Source: Xylaria sp. FL1777
Lineage: Eukaryota; Ascomycota; Sordariomycetes; Xylariales; Xylariaceae
Reading direction: 5' to 3'
Assembly (NCBI GenBank): GCA_022578965.1
Contig: MU400536.1
Location: 186,001 to 250,000 of the forward strand
Length of the DNA: 64,000 nt
Made by a program: the position numbers and the translations under genes. Positions 45,366 through 58,326 of this stretch are shown here, in pieces; position 1 is the first letter of the stretch, and each line of letters starts with the position of its first letter. The notes below the pieces were generated by a model, which worked only from the letters and a program-made list of their open reading frames with translations, was not told the origin of the DNA and ran no database searches.

Positions 45366-48300
45366 CTTAGGCCACCACATTCATACACCTTTTCTGCCGA
45401 CTGATAGACATGGAGATTCGTTGAATAGTAGGGCCAGGCCAAAATAAATGAAAGGTTACCTACACTACTTCACGGAATGTGCAGGTTCGGCAAGGAAGCG
45501 AGCGGGAGCACGAGCGGCGGCGGCGGCGGCGGACGACCCAGACAAGAGTTTATTTTCACATTCCATGTCTTCTCGGCTATGTCTTCACACAGCACGCAGG
45601 ATCGCGTCTCCTTGTCTCACCCCAGCGCGGCAACGGTTAGCGCGCACCACGTTGCCGAGCTAGCATCTTGTTTCCGAGCACTGCCGCCGATAACTGGCTG
45701 GACTTGGGGACAGAATGGGGACAGAATGAGGAGGTTGAGAGGTTGAGAGCTTGGCCGAGCCAAGTAGACCGCTGCGTGCGGATCGATGTCAGCGATCACA
45801 GTCATGCCTCAGGTGGGCGGTAGACATGGCCGGGGGGTATACCTTGTCATCGCGTCGATTGCTTCTTATTACAGAAACCCGAAATGTAATGTACATGTAG
45901 GAGTATCTGCCTGGGCATTGTACATTAGTATACACCAGACCAGAACCAGATAGACTACCGGTACTACAAGAACCATAGTCCAGAACGAGTGGCATTGCGG
46001 CCGCACGATTGGCTCCCTTGGCGAGGATGGGTAGGGGATGGACAGGGGACAGGGTGCTTGTCAAGTTGTCATTGCACTCACTAGGTATCTTGGGATTGAC
46101 AAATTGGTAGAATTGGCGCCAAGCTTTGTCAGAGTCTCCAATTCCACGTAAGCACAGCAGCCAGCCCTACGCTATAGAGGGCAGACTAAGGGTTTCGAAT
46201 TTCGACCAAGCACGGCCACCCCGTCAAACTACACCAACCGTACTCTAGCGTGCCGGTACTGGACGAGATTCCAGTGGTCGAGCCAAGTCCTAGGTGTGTA
46301 GGTGATCAAGACGCACGCTCTGGGACTCACCGAGGTACATGCCTCTAAGTAGGTAGGTACTTAGGTAGGAGGTGCATCCTAGGCGCTGGTGGCTTATCGC
46401 TACTTAAGCCTTAATTAAGCCTCAACCATCATCTTTGAATGAGACATCCAAGGACACTTTAGTCGTTTCTTAAACACCGTCATTCCGCTTCAGAAAGAAG
46501 TCCATAACACAGTTCCTTACACGTAAAATTTAGGGTTGTGATCGGCAAGTTTAGTCATCCTAAAGAGAATCTACAGTAATAAGCATCTTAGTCCATACTA
46601 GTACGCATATGTACCTACTAGATGATAGGTACCCTAAACCTACGTAGTATCGTAATACTGATATGCTCTGTAAACGTACCTACTTAGCAGGTAGTATATA
46701 TAGTGCGCATTAGTGCTAACCGAGCCACGCTTCTTTTGGTATCATGATACATGTAATTGATGAGGCTCTATTAGGTACAGCCTACCTAGGTAGGTATCCA
46801 GATAACATTTGAGCCTAGGTAGTCCTTAGGTATACGGTATTATCTACACTACCTAGCATAATTTTTATGTCTCGGCGTGGAAGATGGTAGGTATCGGGGG
46901 AACTTTTACATGGTCTCGATGCACTTAGCGTAGATCTTTGGATTGTATACGCAGTATGCTAGTACTGTCTCTACACCCACCATCATACCTACTCTAAGGT
47001 TCTCTTTCGATGACTACATTTACAGATTTCGAAACAGTATGTCTTTCTCGTATTCTGTTCGTATTCAGATAATAATTGCAGGCCTTAATAAATCCCTTTG
47101 CTCTATACAGCGCGTAAAGACTAGAAACTTTGAAATACGACATTATTTCTCAGCTACTTCAAGGTTCTACCACCTCACGCAAAGAGGCAAAAGCTGGAGT
47201 GCCTTTTTATTACCTTAGAATATGTCCTTGCCTCATACCTGAATAATGGCACAATTATGAATGCCGGTACCTATATATAATAATGAAAATCACATAAGCG
47301 CTACCGAGTATTATTCCGTTATGGTATTTTATGCACTATGCGGGTAGTAATATACAGTCCTGTATAAATACTATCTATACTAGGAACTAGCAAGCGAGGC
47401 GTTACATCGAAGGATTTTGCAAAGCTTTACAGCTGATGATCGCAATGTTCGAAATTCAGCTAGCCATCCTATGCGTCATAAAATACAATACCTGCGTGCA
47501 GTGTAAACCGTTCCTATTTGTCCTAACTATCTATTATCAATTGACATATGGCAGATAGCATTCTTACCAGTATCACTTGCTAGTATGGACTCCATACTAG
47601 GACATTGAGTAGTATCGGTATATAACTCCGCGGACACAAGCATCCACACCGAAACTAAGCGATCCATTGATTATCTCGGATATTCGCAAAGAGACGCCGC
47701 CAATCAGAGTAGCAGCAGCGTAAGTATACAAACGACGAATCTTGGCGCACCACTTCAGCCATGTTCCCCAGTCTTCAATGTGATGTTTTACATACAAAAT
47801 CCTTCTACCTGATCCTACGCCACACCCACACTCCATTCGTGTACCTATATTTGGAGGCAATGACATTATTATCTAATGATAGATCCCCGATTCCAGTTCC
47901 CTCTCAATTTGAAACACAAAGTCCTATTATCAATACTCCATCTACAGCCTAAGTATAGCTGTACTTAAAATGCTCCCCACATTGATCAAACCGTATAAAG
48001 GGTGCCAAGAGGCTGGAGCCAAGACATTATTTGTAGGTCATGAACCTCGTTGTTAGTTAGATAGTGTGACAGGACGCGCATTGGCTGGATGACTGATAAT
48101 TCTTACTCACAACAGCCATGTTGATCAAAGTGTTAATCTAGTTTTTTTTGCCTGCACGCTTATATGTGTTACATCAGTGTTAGGACTTAGTTGCAGATTA
48201 CCTAGGTAAGGTTATAACATCAGCATGTTGTGAGACTCAAACTCATAAGTTATAGGCTAAGGTAAGCAAGTCTATGCTGTTCTTCTCAAGAATCATTTAT

Positions 48301-49477
48301 GAATTTATTGTAGTGGCAATAGGGGGTCAATTTTCCTTCAATTGTTGACTTCTAACTTCAATAAATTGCAAACAAAAGGTGTATTCACTACCATTTGTAA
48401 CAGTCTTAAAGGAAGTATAATGAAGCCTCATGTTCTTAATAATTCATAAAGCTGCTAACAAATGAAAAAGAACTAATAAATTTTGCATCATAAGGTAGCT
48501 TCTTTGTAATATTTAGTTAAGCTTAAAAATGAACAATGACTATCAATATAATGCTTACAGCAGATTTCTATCACCCAAGATATTATCAATATCATTAATA
48601 CTAGTCTTCCCTCGTTCATATTTCTATTTAGCAGACATATCTTGAAAAAGCTGAGTGTCCACGGTTGCTTATCAATCACAATTCATTATAATCTGTTTAG
48701 CAGAAAGAAATAATCTGAGATGAAAGCACTCCTATTGCAGATGATCATGTATTGCCAGAAGAAAACAGTAGTTCAATACAGAATGGGCCAAATAGCAAAG
48801 TTTTGCATTGTGAGAGAAGCCACAGAAATCATAGGTAACAGTAGGTAGGAATTATGCTTCATTGATGTCGCCTAATGCATAGGCAGCTAGTACAAGACAT
48901 TGCTATTGATGCAAACCATTGTAAGCCTCACAAAGCTTGCCTGGGATAGTCATTGCCCGGGAAACAAACAAGCTGACACACACACACACATGAGTAACTT
49001 CTAGTAGGGTTTATTTAAATGCCTCCACGCCTATTGTATCATTCGTCATTATCCCCCTTTTACTCACTCACCAACTTTGGTTTTTTTTCTCTTCGGACTA
49101 GATATGATAAATTCTAGCTTGCTTAACAAAAACTCATAATTGCTGGTTCCTCAGGTATGTTGCATTAAATATGTCACGGCTGTGCTGCCACTACACCCAT
49201 CCATATATATACAGTGGAATTCCACTACAATAGAATAATAGCCCATTACACAGACAATTTAATTTGACAGCTTATAGTGCAGCTCCTGGGTCACTGACCT
49301 CAGCCAGGTACATCATCAGTCTTCTTGTGCACACGATATCATGTGGCCGGGTGTCACACACCCATTCTCCTTTGCCACCACACCCACACGTACCCTAATG
49401 AGTGACAAGCAACCCATTGGTATGGCGGCTGACAGACCCGAGCTCACCTAGAATAGGCAAGAACAATCAACGGCACA
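45366..49477. other. Gene desert, 4.1 kb
   Basis: No gene is recognised. A CGG-rich run lies at about 45515-45532, near the MFS start. TAGGTA/CCTAGG elements cluster at 46340-46380 and 46600-46830. From about 48090 to 48950 the DNA is AT-rich with very few CG dinucleotides. A CA microsatellite is at 48976-48990. The last 150 bp is the promoter side of the next gene. Confidence 0.55.
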
Positions 49478-50693
49478 ATGGACGAACATCTAAATGGAGA
49501 AGTGAATGGAAGTGCGAGCTCGAGCCCTGTGCGGTCGGTTCACATGTCCAACGCAGCTCCTATCAGCCAGGCGAACCAATCTTCCAACCAAGAGCCCCGA
49601 TCTAATTCCCCTCCCTTTATAACAAATTCTCAACTGTCTAGTATCTGCAGTAGTTCTCCCAAGTCAACAACGACTGCTACCTCGCTACAACGTCAGGCAT
49701 CTACTTCTTCACCACCTCCTCTTCCTCCTCCTCCTACTACTATGAACTCGACAACCCAACCATCTCGCCCGACTACTCCCATTGCAGGACCGGCTTCTGC
49801 AGCCACGCCTCCGGGAACTATTCCAATTCTATCAACTCCGTCTCAACAGGCCGCTTCCTCTGTACATTCAAGGAGCGCCCAAACTGTGCCTCCAGCATCT
49901 CAAAATCATCCTGCTGCTGCAAATATACCACAACTTCCGGCGCAACCTCCCACCGTTCCCTGGGGATATCCTTCATTCCCACATCCGAACGTTGGTTTGA
50001 GAGCACCTCCGAACATGGCAGCTCCAGGCGGCTGGCACCAGTAAGTTACATTCCTCGTTCTTGATGCCTTGGGATCCTAGACATACCATATCGGCATCAA
50101 AGAAGATCCGAGAAAGATCGGGATTCATATGAGCACATCACGCTGTCTATAGCTTCTAGACTTGTTCTAATTACTGACCATTCCATCTTTCGACAGGCCA
50201 TTCTGCTACCCTCCGCCGCACATGCAACAGTCCCAGCAGCCGCAGCAATACTGGTACTATTATCCCGGCGCGATTCCGAGTGCAGGTCTTCCCAGTAAGT
50301 TTTGCCACATTGTGCAAGCACGTACATGCGCACGCATTTGTACGAGCAATGAACATCTCTTTGACTAGCATATCTCCCCGTCTTCCCATATTGCTGTGCG
50401 GCTGCCACTCCCTGTATAAGCAGTCGCAGGGGTCCTTTGTCATATGCATACTCACGAAACAGTTTTACTAATCAGATCTTCTGCTTCTAGTGACATGCAC
50501 TCGCCCATCACCCTGGTGGAGTGGTACATCACACTACCTCACAAACCCTCCTCCCCAGGCCCCTCAGGTGTACACGGTCGAGCCTGCGTACATCATGCCA
50601 CAGACCGCGTACTACCAACCCACGATGCCAGCATCTGCTGCTGCTCCCGCCTATTACTACGTTGCAGGAGCGCCCGCCTACTACTACTGTTAA
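49478..50693 (+). CDS. Low-complexity Pro/Ser/Gln/Tyr-rich protein, three exons
   Basis: I do not recognise it. Model: exon 1 49478-50040, exon 2 50197-50294, exon 3 50491-50693, 287 residues. Donors are GTAAGT at both introns, acceptors CGACAG and TTCTAG; phases match, and exon 3 is open to a TAA. Residues 1-150 are Ser/Thr/Pro-rich with a proline run (SSPPPLPPPPTT), the middle is Pro/Gly-rich (WGYPSFPHPNVGLRAPPNMA), and the end is Tyr/Gln/Pro-rich (QQSQQPQQYWYYYPGAIPS; PAYYYVAGAPAYYYC). There is no signal peptide, helix or folded domain visible. Such composition is common in disordered proteins of RNA granules or transcription, but no function can be assigned. Confidence 0.65.
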
Positions 50694-53600
50694 GAGTTGG
50701 GGCACCCTAGATAGGCTCGATGGATGTGCGCCTGTTTTCTCCTGGTAGTCAAAGACCGGGAACCAGGGCTCGGAGACAAAAACGTGATCTCCTTAGGCTC
50801 ATCTTCCATTCGACAATCCTCACGTCTGTCTTCTGACTAGCGTAGTGGAGTCTTGCGATGCATTTCCTGTGTCTTTAGTTGCTTCTCCTTTGCCCAAATC
50901 ACAAGTTGCCGGCCGATGAATCAATGCAGTCTGCTCCATAGAGGCATACTGCCTCAGGAGAAAAAAGGGAAAGAAATAAAATGAAGGAGGGAAGGAAGAA
51001 AAGGGGAGGAATGGAAAACCGACGTTGAGTATCCACTAATGTGTGATGATCCGGTAAAAAGGTCGGATAGTTTTACAAGGCTGGAGAAAAGGAACAGCAC
51101 ATCTGATTTTTCGGCGTTGGAGGAGACATGATAGGGGTAATTACTTAGGCTAGGCTAATGACTACTCTAATATTTGTACCATGCTTCTCGTGTGATATTT
51201 GATTATTGGAGTATATGATACGATAGGCTCCGACAAGATATGATTATTATTATCGTAATTGGTATGCTTTCTGCTTGATAGAGACAGTCTTTACCAACCT
51301 AAAGTTGCCTGCTGATATTAGTTTAGTACTGAAGACACACCGCAGTTGGGCCTCTGAATCTACAGGAGCGTTTTGACTCGCACTCTTGTGCCTGCCGGGT
51401 AAAAATATCACCATTAGTATCACCTCTCATTGCCAGGACGCAGTGGACGGACCAGTTGGGGCAGAAAAATGAGTCACGCTAATGGCAACGATAACCACAG
51501 CCGTCCAAACCTCTCTCCTTAAAAGAGCATCTGCGCGTATTTGGCCGAGGAAAGCGACAAATTTCAACCGCCAGTGTGCCCCGAGCACGACAAACCCTAT
51601 ACTAGATTCTAAGATAAAACCGATGTTGAAATGGCACGCATGGAATTTGCCTGCACGCAGCCAGAAGCTGGCTGTGTATACCCTGGAATCTCTCCTGAGT
51701 TCAAAAGCACAGATAATTGCTACGAAAAAGTCGAACACGTCGTCATTGTTCTCCCGGAGGGACCCAGCTGGATAATGGTTACAGAATTCGCCTCTGGTAT
51801 TAGAGGATATGGTTACATCTAATTTGTGTATTTATATGAACTATTGCCCTGGAAATCTAGGAGGGTTCGGGAATTAATTGATCATATTGTTGAGCCCTAC
51901 TACGTACCTACTTACTACCTGACTGCTGGTAAGCCGACCTATTCACTCTTGAATAAACCCCTCTGATAGGTGGTCACCCGAGGCCGCAGCATAATCTTAA
52001 TGTGCGTCGTGTTGATTGGTCCATGTACATAGGACATTCGTACTTTGGAAGGCATTCAAGTGAATCAACATAGTGACACGTTGGGGGACTCCACACTATA
52101 AGATTTTCCTGCAGGACAACCAACATATAACAGTAGTGGCCAGCGGGTTCACCTCCACGTGTAGATCAGCCTCACTCAAATCCTCCGTGACATCGTATGA
52201 TGCGATCCTACGACCATATATTGACGAGGAGGATGCCTCGTTCCCTATGGTTATCACCTACGAATTAAATACCAGGATCATCGTTGCCGAGGGCTAGCTA
52301 CGTTTGCCTTCCTGGGTAAGGAAGAGCCCAAGCCACGTGTCGCTATTTATGTATTTAGGATGTGTGCAGTACATCCTTAGTCAGCGAAACGCTTTAGAAG
52401 GGTACGATATTGAGAAGGTTGCTCTCCAGAGTGAGAATTCAAGACGCGATCTCTTCCTGTTTTGCATGTCAATGCAAGGAAGCACGGTTAGCTATAGGGT
52501 CGAAGGCTTCTAGACTCCCTCAGTGGCCATCCCTAAGGACTTCTTCCGTCTTCGCTATTCGTGACAGCTGGGCGCCGCGGGAAAAATTTGCTGACATGAC
52601 TCAGTCTAGTATGGTGCTTTTCGGCGGCGGCGCAGCAGCCTTTTGCCTAAAGGATCGAAAGTTACTGCGTACTTCGTAGAAGCATTCTAGCGGCGTAGTC
52701 TCCGACGCGTCCTAACTCAAAACACTACTAGTTTTCCCTCAAATAGGTAGGTAGGAAGGTATTCAGCAGCGAGTAGAAATCGACAACACGCTCAATCATT
52801 TATACGCGCTACGCCACAGAGGCGGTCTGCGGCGCACACGTCGAGAGTCGAAGTCGGGCTCGGCAAAGATCACGCTAAGATCGGGCGATCTACGTCGTTT
52901 TGGCGTTACGGCCGGTCAGCCCTATGATTACCTCAGAGGCGGCGATTCGGATTTCTTTTTCACCGGTGTGGCTTGCAGCTTCAGCTATTTATGAAACGTG
53001 GATGTTGCTCGCTAAGCAATTCCCCAGATTTCCCGGGGAGAGTGTTAAATGGCCAAATAGGGTAGACTGAAAAGGAGAATGGAAGGTCTTCGGACTTCGG
53101 ACTCCGGGTGGAAATTCCCGGTAAAGCCGCACCGCTGGTGAATGATGAAAACAAGGAGTTGCTTGACAAGGTTGCTTTAGGAGATAAAATATTATATGTT
53201 GGGAGTACCTGAGCTGCTCGTAAATGGGGATATGAGATCATGGAACTTCAACTTTCTTTATGCGTATGTTGACGATTTGAGAGTCCCAGCAGTTTGGGTT
53301 GAGTTGTGTTTGAGGGTCAATGCGACAGTTAGGTCGCGTTGTGCCGCGGCTGTGGCATCCTTATATTAGGAACTAACTTGACAAGGCAATTAGTGGATTT
53401 GGTTTATCACACCGAGCTACTGTACGTTGGGTGCTAGTTGCTAGCTACATTCGTATATTAGACCATTGACGGCAACACAATCAATGCAGTCAATGGAGCC
53501 TTTCGTAGATAGCTAATATAACCATTTCTAGCTACAGATATGAAACACTTCTTAACTAGGCATTTAAACCTTCCTACCTGCCCAATTATAGTAATATGAG

Positions 53601-56600
53601 TGCTCGTGAAGGACCTGGGAAAGTGGACTTAAAGGCACGCGACATCTGTGGGAAATACCTACTGTACTTACCAACGCAGTACGCATAGACCACGATAAAA
53701 TCCCTTAGGAGCAATTTGTCCGAGAACAAGAGCTGAGCAAACCCAGTCGCATTGTGTGCAGTTAAAACGGCAATAATAACCGCTAAATTATAGCACTTAA
53801 CCTATATAGCCTAGTTCCAAATACTCGTCGCCCGTGCGTATAGAACAGAGGCTACCTATTGTATATTGTACGCAGTGGTTAAACTAGCAGGCGATCGAGT
53901 AATATTAGTCTAAATTGCACCTATTCCGGATGTTCCACTAAATGGGGCATTTCATTTGTTGAGCACCGCCGTTCAAGGTACCTGCCTAGACGTGGGGTAT
54001 TGTTACACATCGCGGACGTTACCGTTGTATTTTGTAACCCCTGCAGATGACTACCCTGTTACCGAAACCGACCTGTTGGAAACTTCTGTACCAGGAATAG
54101 AGAACCGAGATGTAATCGGAAACTGAATTCCATGTGAACTTTGCTACTGTTCAATAGTAAAGCCTAATGAAAGAGTCTTCGGAACGCAGATGATATTCCG
54201 AGGCTACCGTAGTGTAGTGGATGGTTGTTGGTTCAGGCTATTCTCACTGCTAAGGCCCTGTACTAACTGAATATAGTTGTATTTGGCGTGGGAGTTTTCG
54301 CTGCTTTCTAGTGTAGTGTACAAGGGGTAGACGGAGCATCAAACCCAGAGACTGTATGTGTCGGCTACGCCCTTTATGGTGCTGTGTAGTGTGGGAGGGC
54401 AATGGGACAACGAGGTTCACGATGCGACGTCGGCTGTGCGACCTGAGATGATAAAAATTGGTTGGTTTCGTCCAAATCGCGACCCAACAGTTCGGTAGAT
54501 CATGGGGTAGTATTTTCAGGGGTAGCTGGGATAACCTAGCGTACTGTACTGGTCTTTTGTTGCCGTACTGCGCATCTAGGACCAGAATGCTATAGTACAA
54601 AGATCACAAAGATCCAACAAGGGTCTTTTACGATGGGTCATTGGCGGGCTCTTTCTCTGGTGCTATGTAGACTACATATACGGAGATCCCTCTACACTAC
54701 TGTAGTAAATATTTCCGCTACACTATGTTAGGTAGGTATTTTGGAAACTATCCTAGGGCTAGGTAGACTTCTCCATGCACTACACTAGGTTAGGTAGGTA
54801 GTTGGGATATCATGATGCGGCTAGATGTCGACTGGCAGTCCTACCGTACTGCGTATGTTTCACTAGTGAGGTCGGAGATATTTATACTGTATGCACCATG
54901 CAAGATAATATCATATCGAACACTTAATGGCTTTCATCTTTTCTCTCCATCTTTCTCTCTGTCGAGGGATACCTGAGGGCTTGAAATCTCATATCTAAGC
55001 CTCCGATAGAGATGTTTGTGTTTAATTAGTTTAGCTCTTCTTTCCCTTTCCTTTGGTTCGATGTCGAATTGTGTACTAACGAGGCCAAGAATCGCTAAAA
55101 GATTTGCGCATAATCCCTTGGCTTGGCAAGAGGCAGGGATGAAAAGAGAAGTGGAACTCTCGGTATTGGCGATCCTTGGCAACTAGGCTACGTACACTTG
55201 GTGGCCTATCGCTGATTCAAACTCCTGCGTTACGATCTGCAGCTACCAATGATCTCGTGATAGGGTTAACTAGCAAGTTACCAACTCGTTGGACCTATAC
55301 CAATAATGGGCATGCCGAGATGTCCGTTCGGTCGAGGTCTTCCTCTTGGTCTAGCAGCATTACATAGATAGAAAAATACTAATGTGCAGAGCCCGCAGGG
55401 AGAAGAAGCTCCCATATGTTGCATACTACAAAAATAACAAAGCCTTGTTTGTACGGTTACTCACAGAATGCGTGTTAGACATCTTTTCTTATACGGAGCC
55501 CGACTGGTTGGTTCTGGGACAAAGTTCTCTCCCGGGATTGGGGTCGAGGAGAACACCGAACCCATGCTAGTATATACTGTAGATAGGCTACTCCAACTTG
55601 AGGCTAGTCTGAGATTGGCGTGTCTCAAAAAGGTAAATGTCAAACCAACAAGATTCTAAGACCAAGAGTGTCAGATTTCCGAGTCAGTTGCATCGTGAAT
55701 ACCAGCCCTTTCTCCCTTTAGCATGAGAAGAAACTTATTAATGAGTAGTCCGTGATGAAATCTCCGTGTCGAATCAAGGACCCAAAGTACCTATAGTAGT
55801 TATAATAAGAATTTTAGCACTAGCTCTTAACTTTGTACGTTGTCGTAACAGTTAGAGGATGAGAATAACTATGTACATATAGTTGGTAGTGATACCAAGA
55901 ACAGTCGCATCATACTCGATAAAAGAGCATGGGCAACGGTAGATAAGTAAGAGAGAGCTGATAATGATTGCTTGTGGCGTTTTTGGTGGCACAGGGGTCA
56001 GCTGTACGTGTATTATTTATATCGACCGGTGAGCATTACGGATCGTCAGCCTGTCAGAGCTTACTTCTCTGCACTAGTGTAAAGTTCACATAGATCTCGA
56101 GGCTGGTTCCATGTCAAGATGAGCGAGCCACGTTGTTATGATACGCACGGTACACAGCACGACTCATTACATCGATTTGCCATGGTCATCAAGACGGGGT
56201 TCTTCTAACAGGCTAATGTGAGGAAAAGTTCCGCATCTACATATCCGTACTTGATTATGTGATCGTCCCTACTGCGTACAATATATGCCAGAGCAGATGT
56301 GGTCAAGCTCCGAGAAGCTAATCAAGCTTCGATCCTGCAGGTACCATAGCCGATTCCAACCCAGAAGATACGATCCAGAACCCGAAAGGGTGTGGTGGCA
56401 TCCACAAATCATGTGTTGCGCCTTGACCCAAAGCCATGTTGTTTACACTATTGCGTGCAGCCTCCACACACACCTCCATGTAGTGTAGTAGCGTAGAGCT
56501 GAAATTCCGCCAAGACAACACCAGATCCACGTGGTTAGAGAGATACACATGTGGGTCGAAACCATGCTAGCGGACGCCGTCTGGCATCGGATGCAGTCTT

Positions 56601-56874
56601 ATAAACAGAATAGGCGTCGCCAGAAAAGCCACCTCGATCTTTATTTCCGTGACTCGTAAGTAATGCACGGCCGTTTAAGTATGTGCTTAAAACCCGATTC
56701 ACGTTACCTCTTATCGAAATCGTCTTGTCTTTCCTTCAATTAATAAAGTGCCAAGGGCAGCGAAGCCTAAGATCTCGCTTCTTGGTGCTCTTTTGAATAT
56801 AATCGTATCCAGCACTATCCGGACGAGACCGAGAAACGATCCGAGGTCAATTTGGACGCCCAGCCCGACTCGCT
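50694..56874. other. Gene desert, 6.2 kb
   Basis: This is the largest gap in the window. Apart from a weak 63-codon frame at 51631 I see no gene. CCTAGG/TAGGTA elements lie near 52745, 54725 and 54790, and short TGTAGTG/CACTACA repeats are frequent at 54205-54800. The last 130 bp upstream of 56875 is the receptor gene's leader. Confidence 0.5.
51631..51822 (+). CDS. Doubtful small ORF, 63 residues
   Basis: The frame encodes a short acidic protein with three cysteines (FACTQPEAGC; TDNCYEKVEH) and an ordered-looking C-terminus, VVIVLPEGPSWIMVTEFASG. It overlaps another frame at 51482-51775. It could be the last exon of a small secreted-type gene, a decayed gene or chance; no upstream exon with a signal peptide was found. 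Confidence 0.2.
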   Translation: MARMEFACTQPEAGCVYPGISPEFKSTDNCYEKVEHVVIVLPEGPSWIMVTEFASGIRGYGYI

Positions 56875-58326
56875 ATGGCGACGGGAGAGAGCGATTCACT
56901 CACTCCTTTACCGACAGTAGTACGCTCGGGCTCCATCGCCATCGCCGTCTTCGCCTTCGCCTCCCTCTTCTCGGCGGTAGGGCTGTTCCTTTATCTGAGC
57001 TACAAGGTCATAGGATGGCAGTTGGGAAGATGGTCACCAAAAAGTTATAAGGGAAGGGCGCCTGGGCACATGTTTGCCAGTGGACCGCCTGTATATGGAG
57101 CTGCTCACGATGTCGCGAGACTCGCGGGTTCCGAGCCCACGGTAGATGCCTTGTCGCTTGCACCGTCAGAGAGGGTTGAGAGCCCTCGCCATCCGAATCA
57201 GTTTATTGTGCTCTTCTTGAATCTTCTCATCGCCGACGCACACCAAGCGACTGCTTTCGTTTTAAGTACGTCCTGGGTTGCCCGAGATATAATCGACGTC
57301 AGGACCACTATATGCTTTGTACAAGGCCTTTTCATCTCGATAGGCGATCTTTCGTCGAGCCTCTTCATGTCGGCAATCGCCATCCACACGTTTTACTCGA
57401 TCGTTTTTGAACACCGTCCATCTCAGAAAAGACTTTACTGTTATATTGGTCTTATCTGGGCATTTGTATATCTTATATCACTCTTGCCGCTAGCCGGTAC
57501 GATGAACGGCGCCTCGGCTGGGGGCTTCTTCGTTCGCGCGGGCCCATGGGTAAGTTACAATCCAGTTAAGGCATGGTAATTCAAATCAGGGTGCTAACTT
57601 TATTTGTAACAGTGTTGGGTTAATAAGGGATACAGCGATATCCGTCTATTTACGCATTACCTGTTCATATTTATCTCCATCGGCCTGTCATGGCTGCTTT
57701 ATACAACTATATTCATATCCCTCCGTCGGCAATACAGGCGAGGCGGCATCGCCAAAGCGGACGGCAAGGGGTACCACCATCCAGTTTTCCTAATTTATCC
57801 CGTTATTTATTTGATATGTATATTACCCCTCGCTATTGGCCGTGCGGCTACCATGGCAGGACACGAGCCGTCACTCGGATATTTCTGCTTTGCAGGGGCG
57901 CTTGTGGCTAGCAACGGCTGGCTAGATGTCCTCGTCTTTACCACAACACGTCGATCGATCGTCCTTGCGCATGGAGCGGAGTTTTGGAGCGAGGACACGG
58001 GTGTTAACACGTTTGCGTTCATGAAGCCGGAAACATTCGGGAATACGGTATGGGTGCGAGGAGGGCATGACGAACAGCGTCGAAAACCCACCGGCGGTTG
58101 GTGGCGAATACTAGGCGATCCGGAGACTCAGGCGCGGCGGAATCCGGCAAGGGTGGGCAAGACTTCGAGCCAGACGTCCCTGACACCTTACGAGCGTAAT
58201 GCTATTCAGATGGAAGTCATCACGACTGTAGTCGTGGAAGACAGGACACAGAAAACAACACAGCCTCGCCCCGTTGTAACCCAGGTTCGAAAGGACAAAC
58301 ATTATCAGCAGGATTGGTCGGCATAA
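56875..58326 (+). CDS. Seven-transmembrane receptor-like protein (fungal GPCR)
   Basis: Probable plasma-membrane G-protein-coupled receptor of the cAMP-receptor/Git3-like fungal type. Model: exon 1 56875-57549, exon 2 57613-58326, 462 residues; the intron (GTAAGT...TAACAG) falls after a tryptophan and the next exon begins CWVNKGYSDIRLF. Hydrophobic segments: helix 1 about 18-43, helix 2 about 108-130 (VLFLNLLIADAHQATAFVLS), helix 3 about 142-168 (CFVQGLFISIGDLSSSLFMS), helix 4 about 185-205, helix 5 about 238-260 (FTHYLFIFISIGLSWLLYTT), helix 6 about 285-305 and helix 7 about 318-335. The loop between helices 1 and 2 is unusually long (about 60 residues). The cytosolic tail is hydrophilic with Thr/Ser-rich stretches. 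Ligand and G-protein partner are unknown; a non-receptor seven-helix protein is the alternative. Confidence 0.8.

Noticed and set aside
44304..45380. Two or three separate small genes upstream of the MFS frame
   Set aside because: Good splice sites with matching phase join them into one transporter with correct helix 1-4 sequence.
46943..47218. 91-codon ORF in the 45-49 kb desert
   Set aside because: No recognisable motif, poor composition, and no supporting neighbours or splice structure.
52073..52297. 74-codon ORF in the 50-57 kb desert
   Set aside because: It has some protein-like text but no ATG-led gene model, no join to the 51631 frame in phase, and no known motif.
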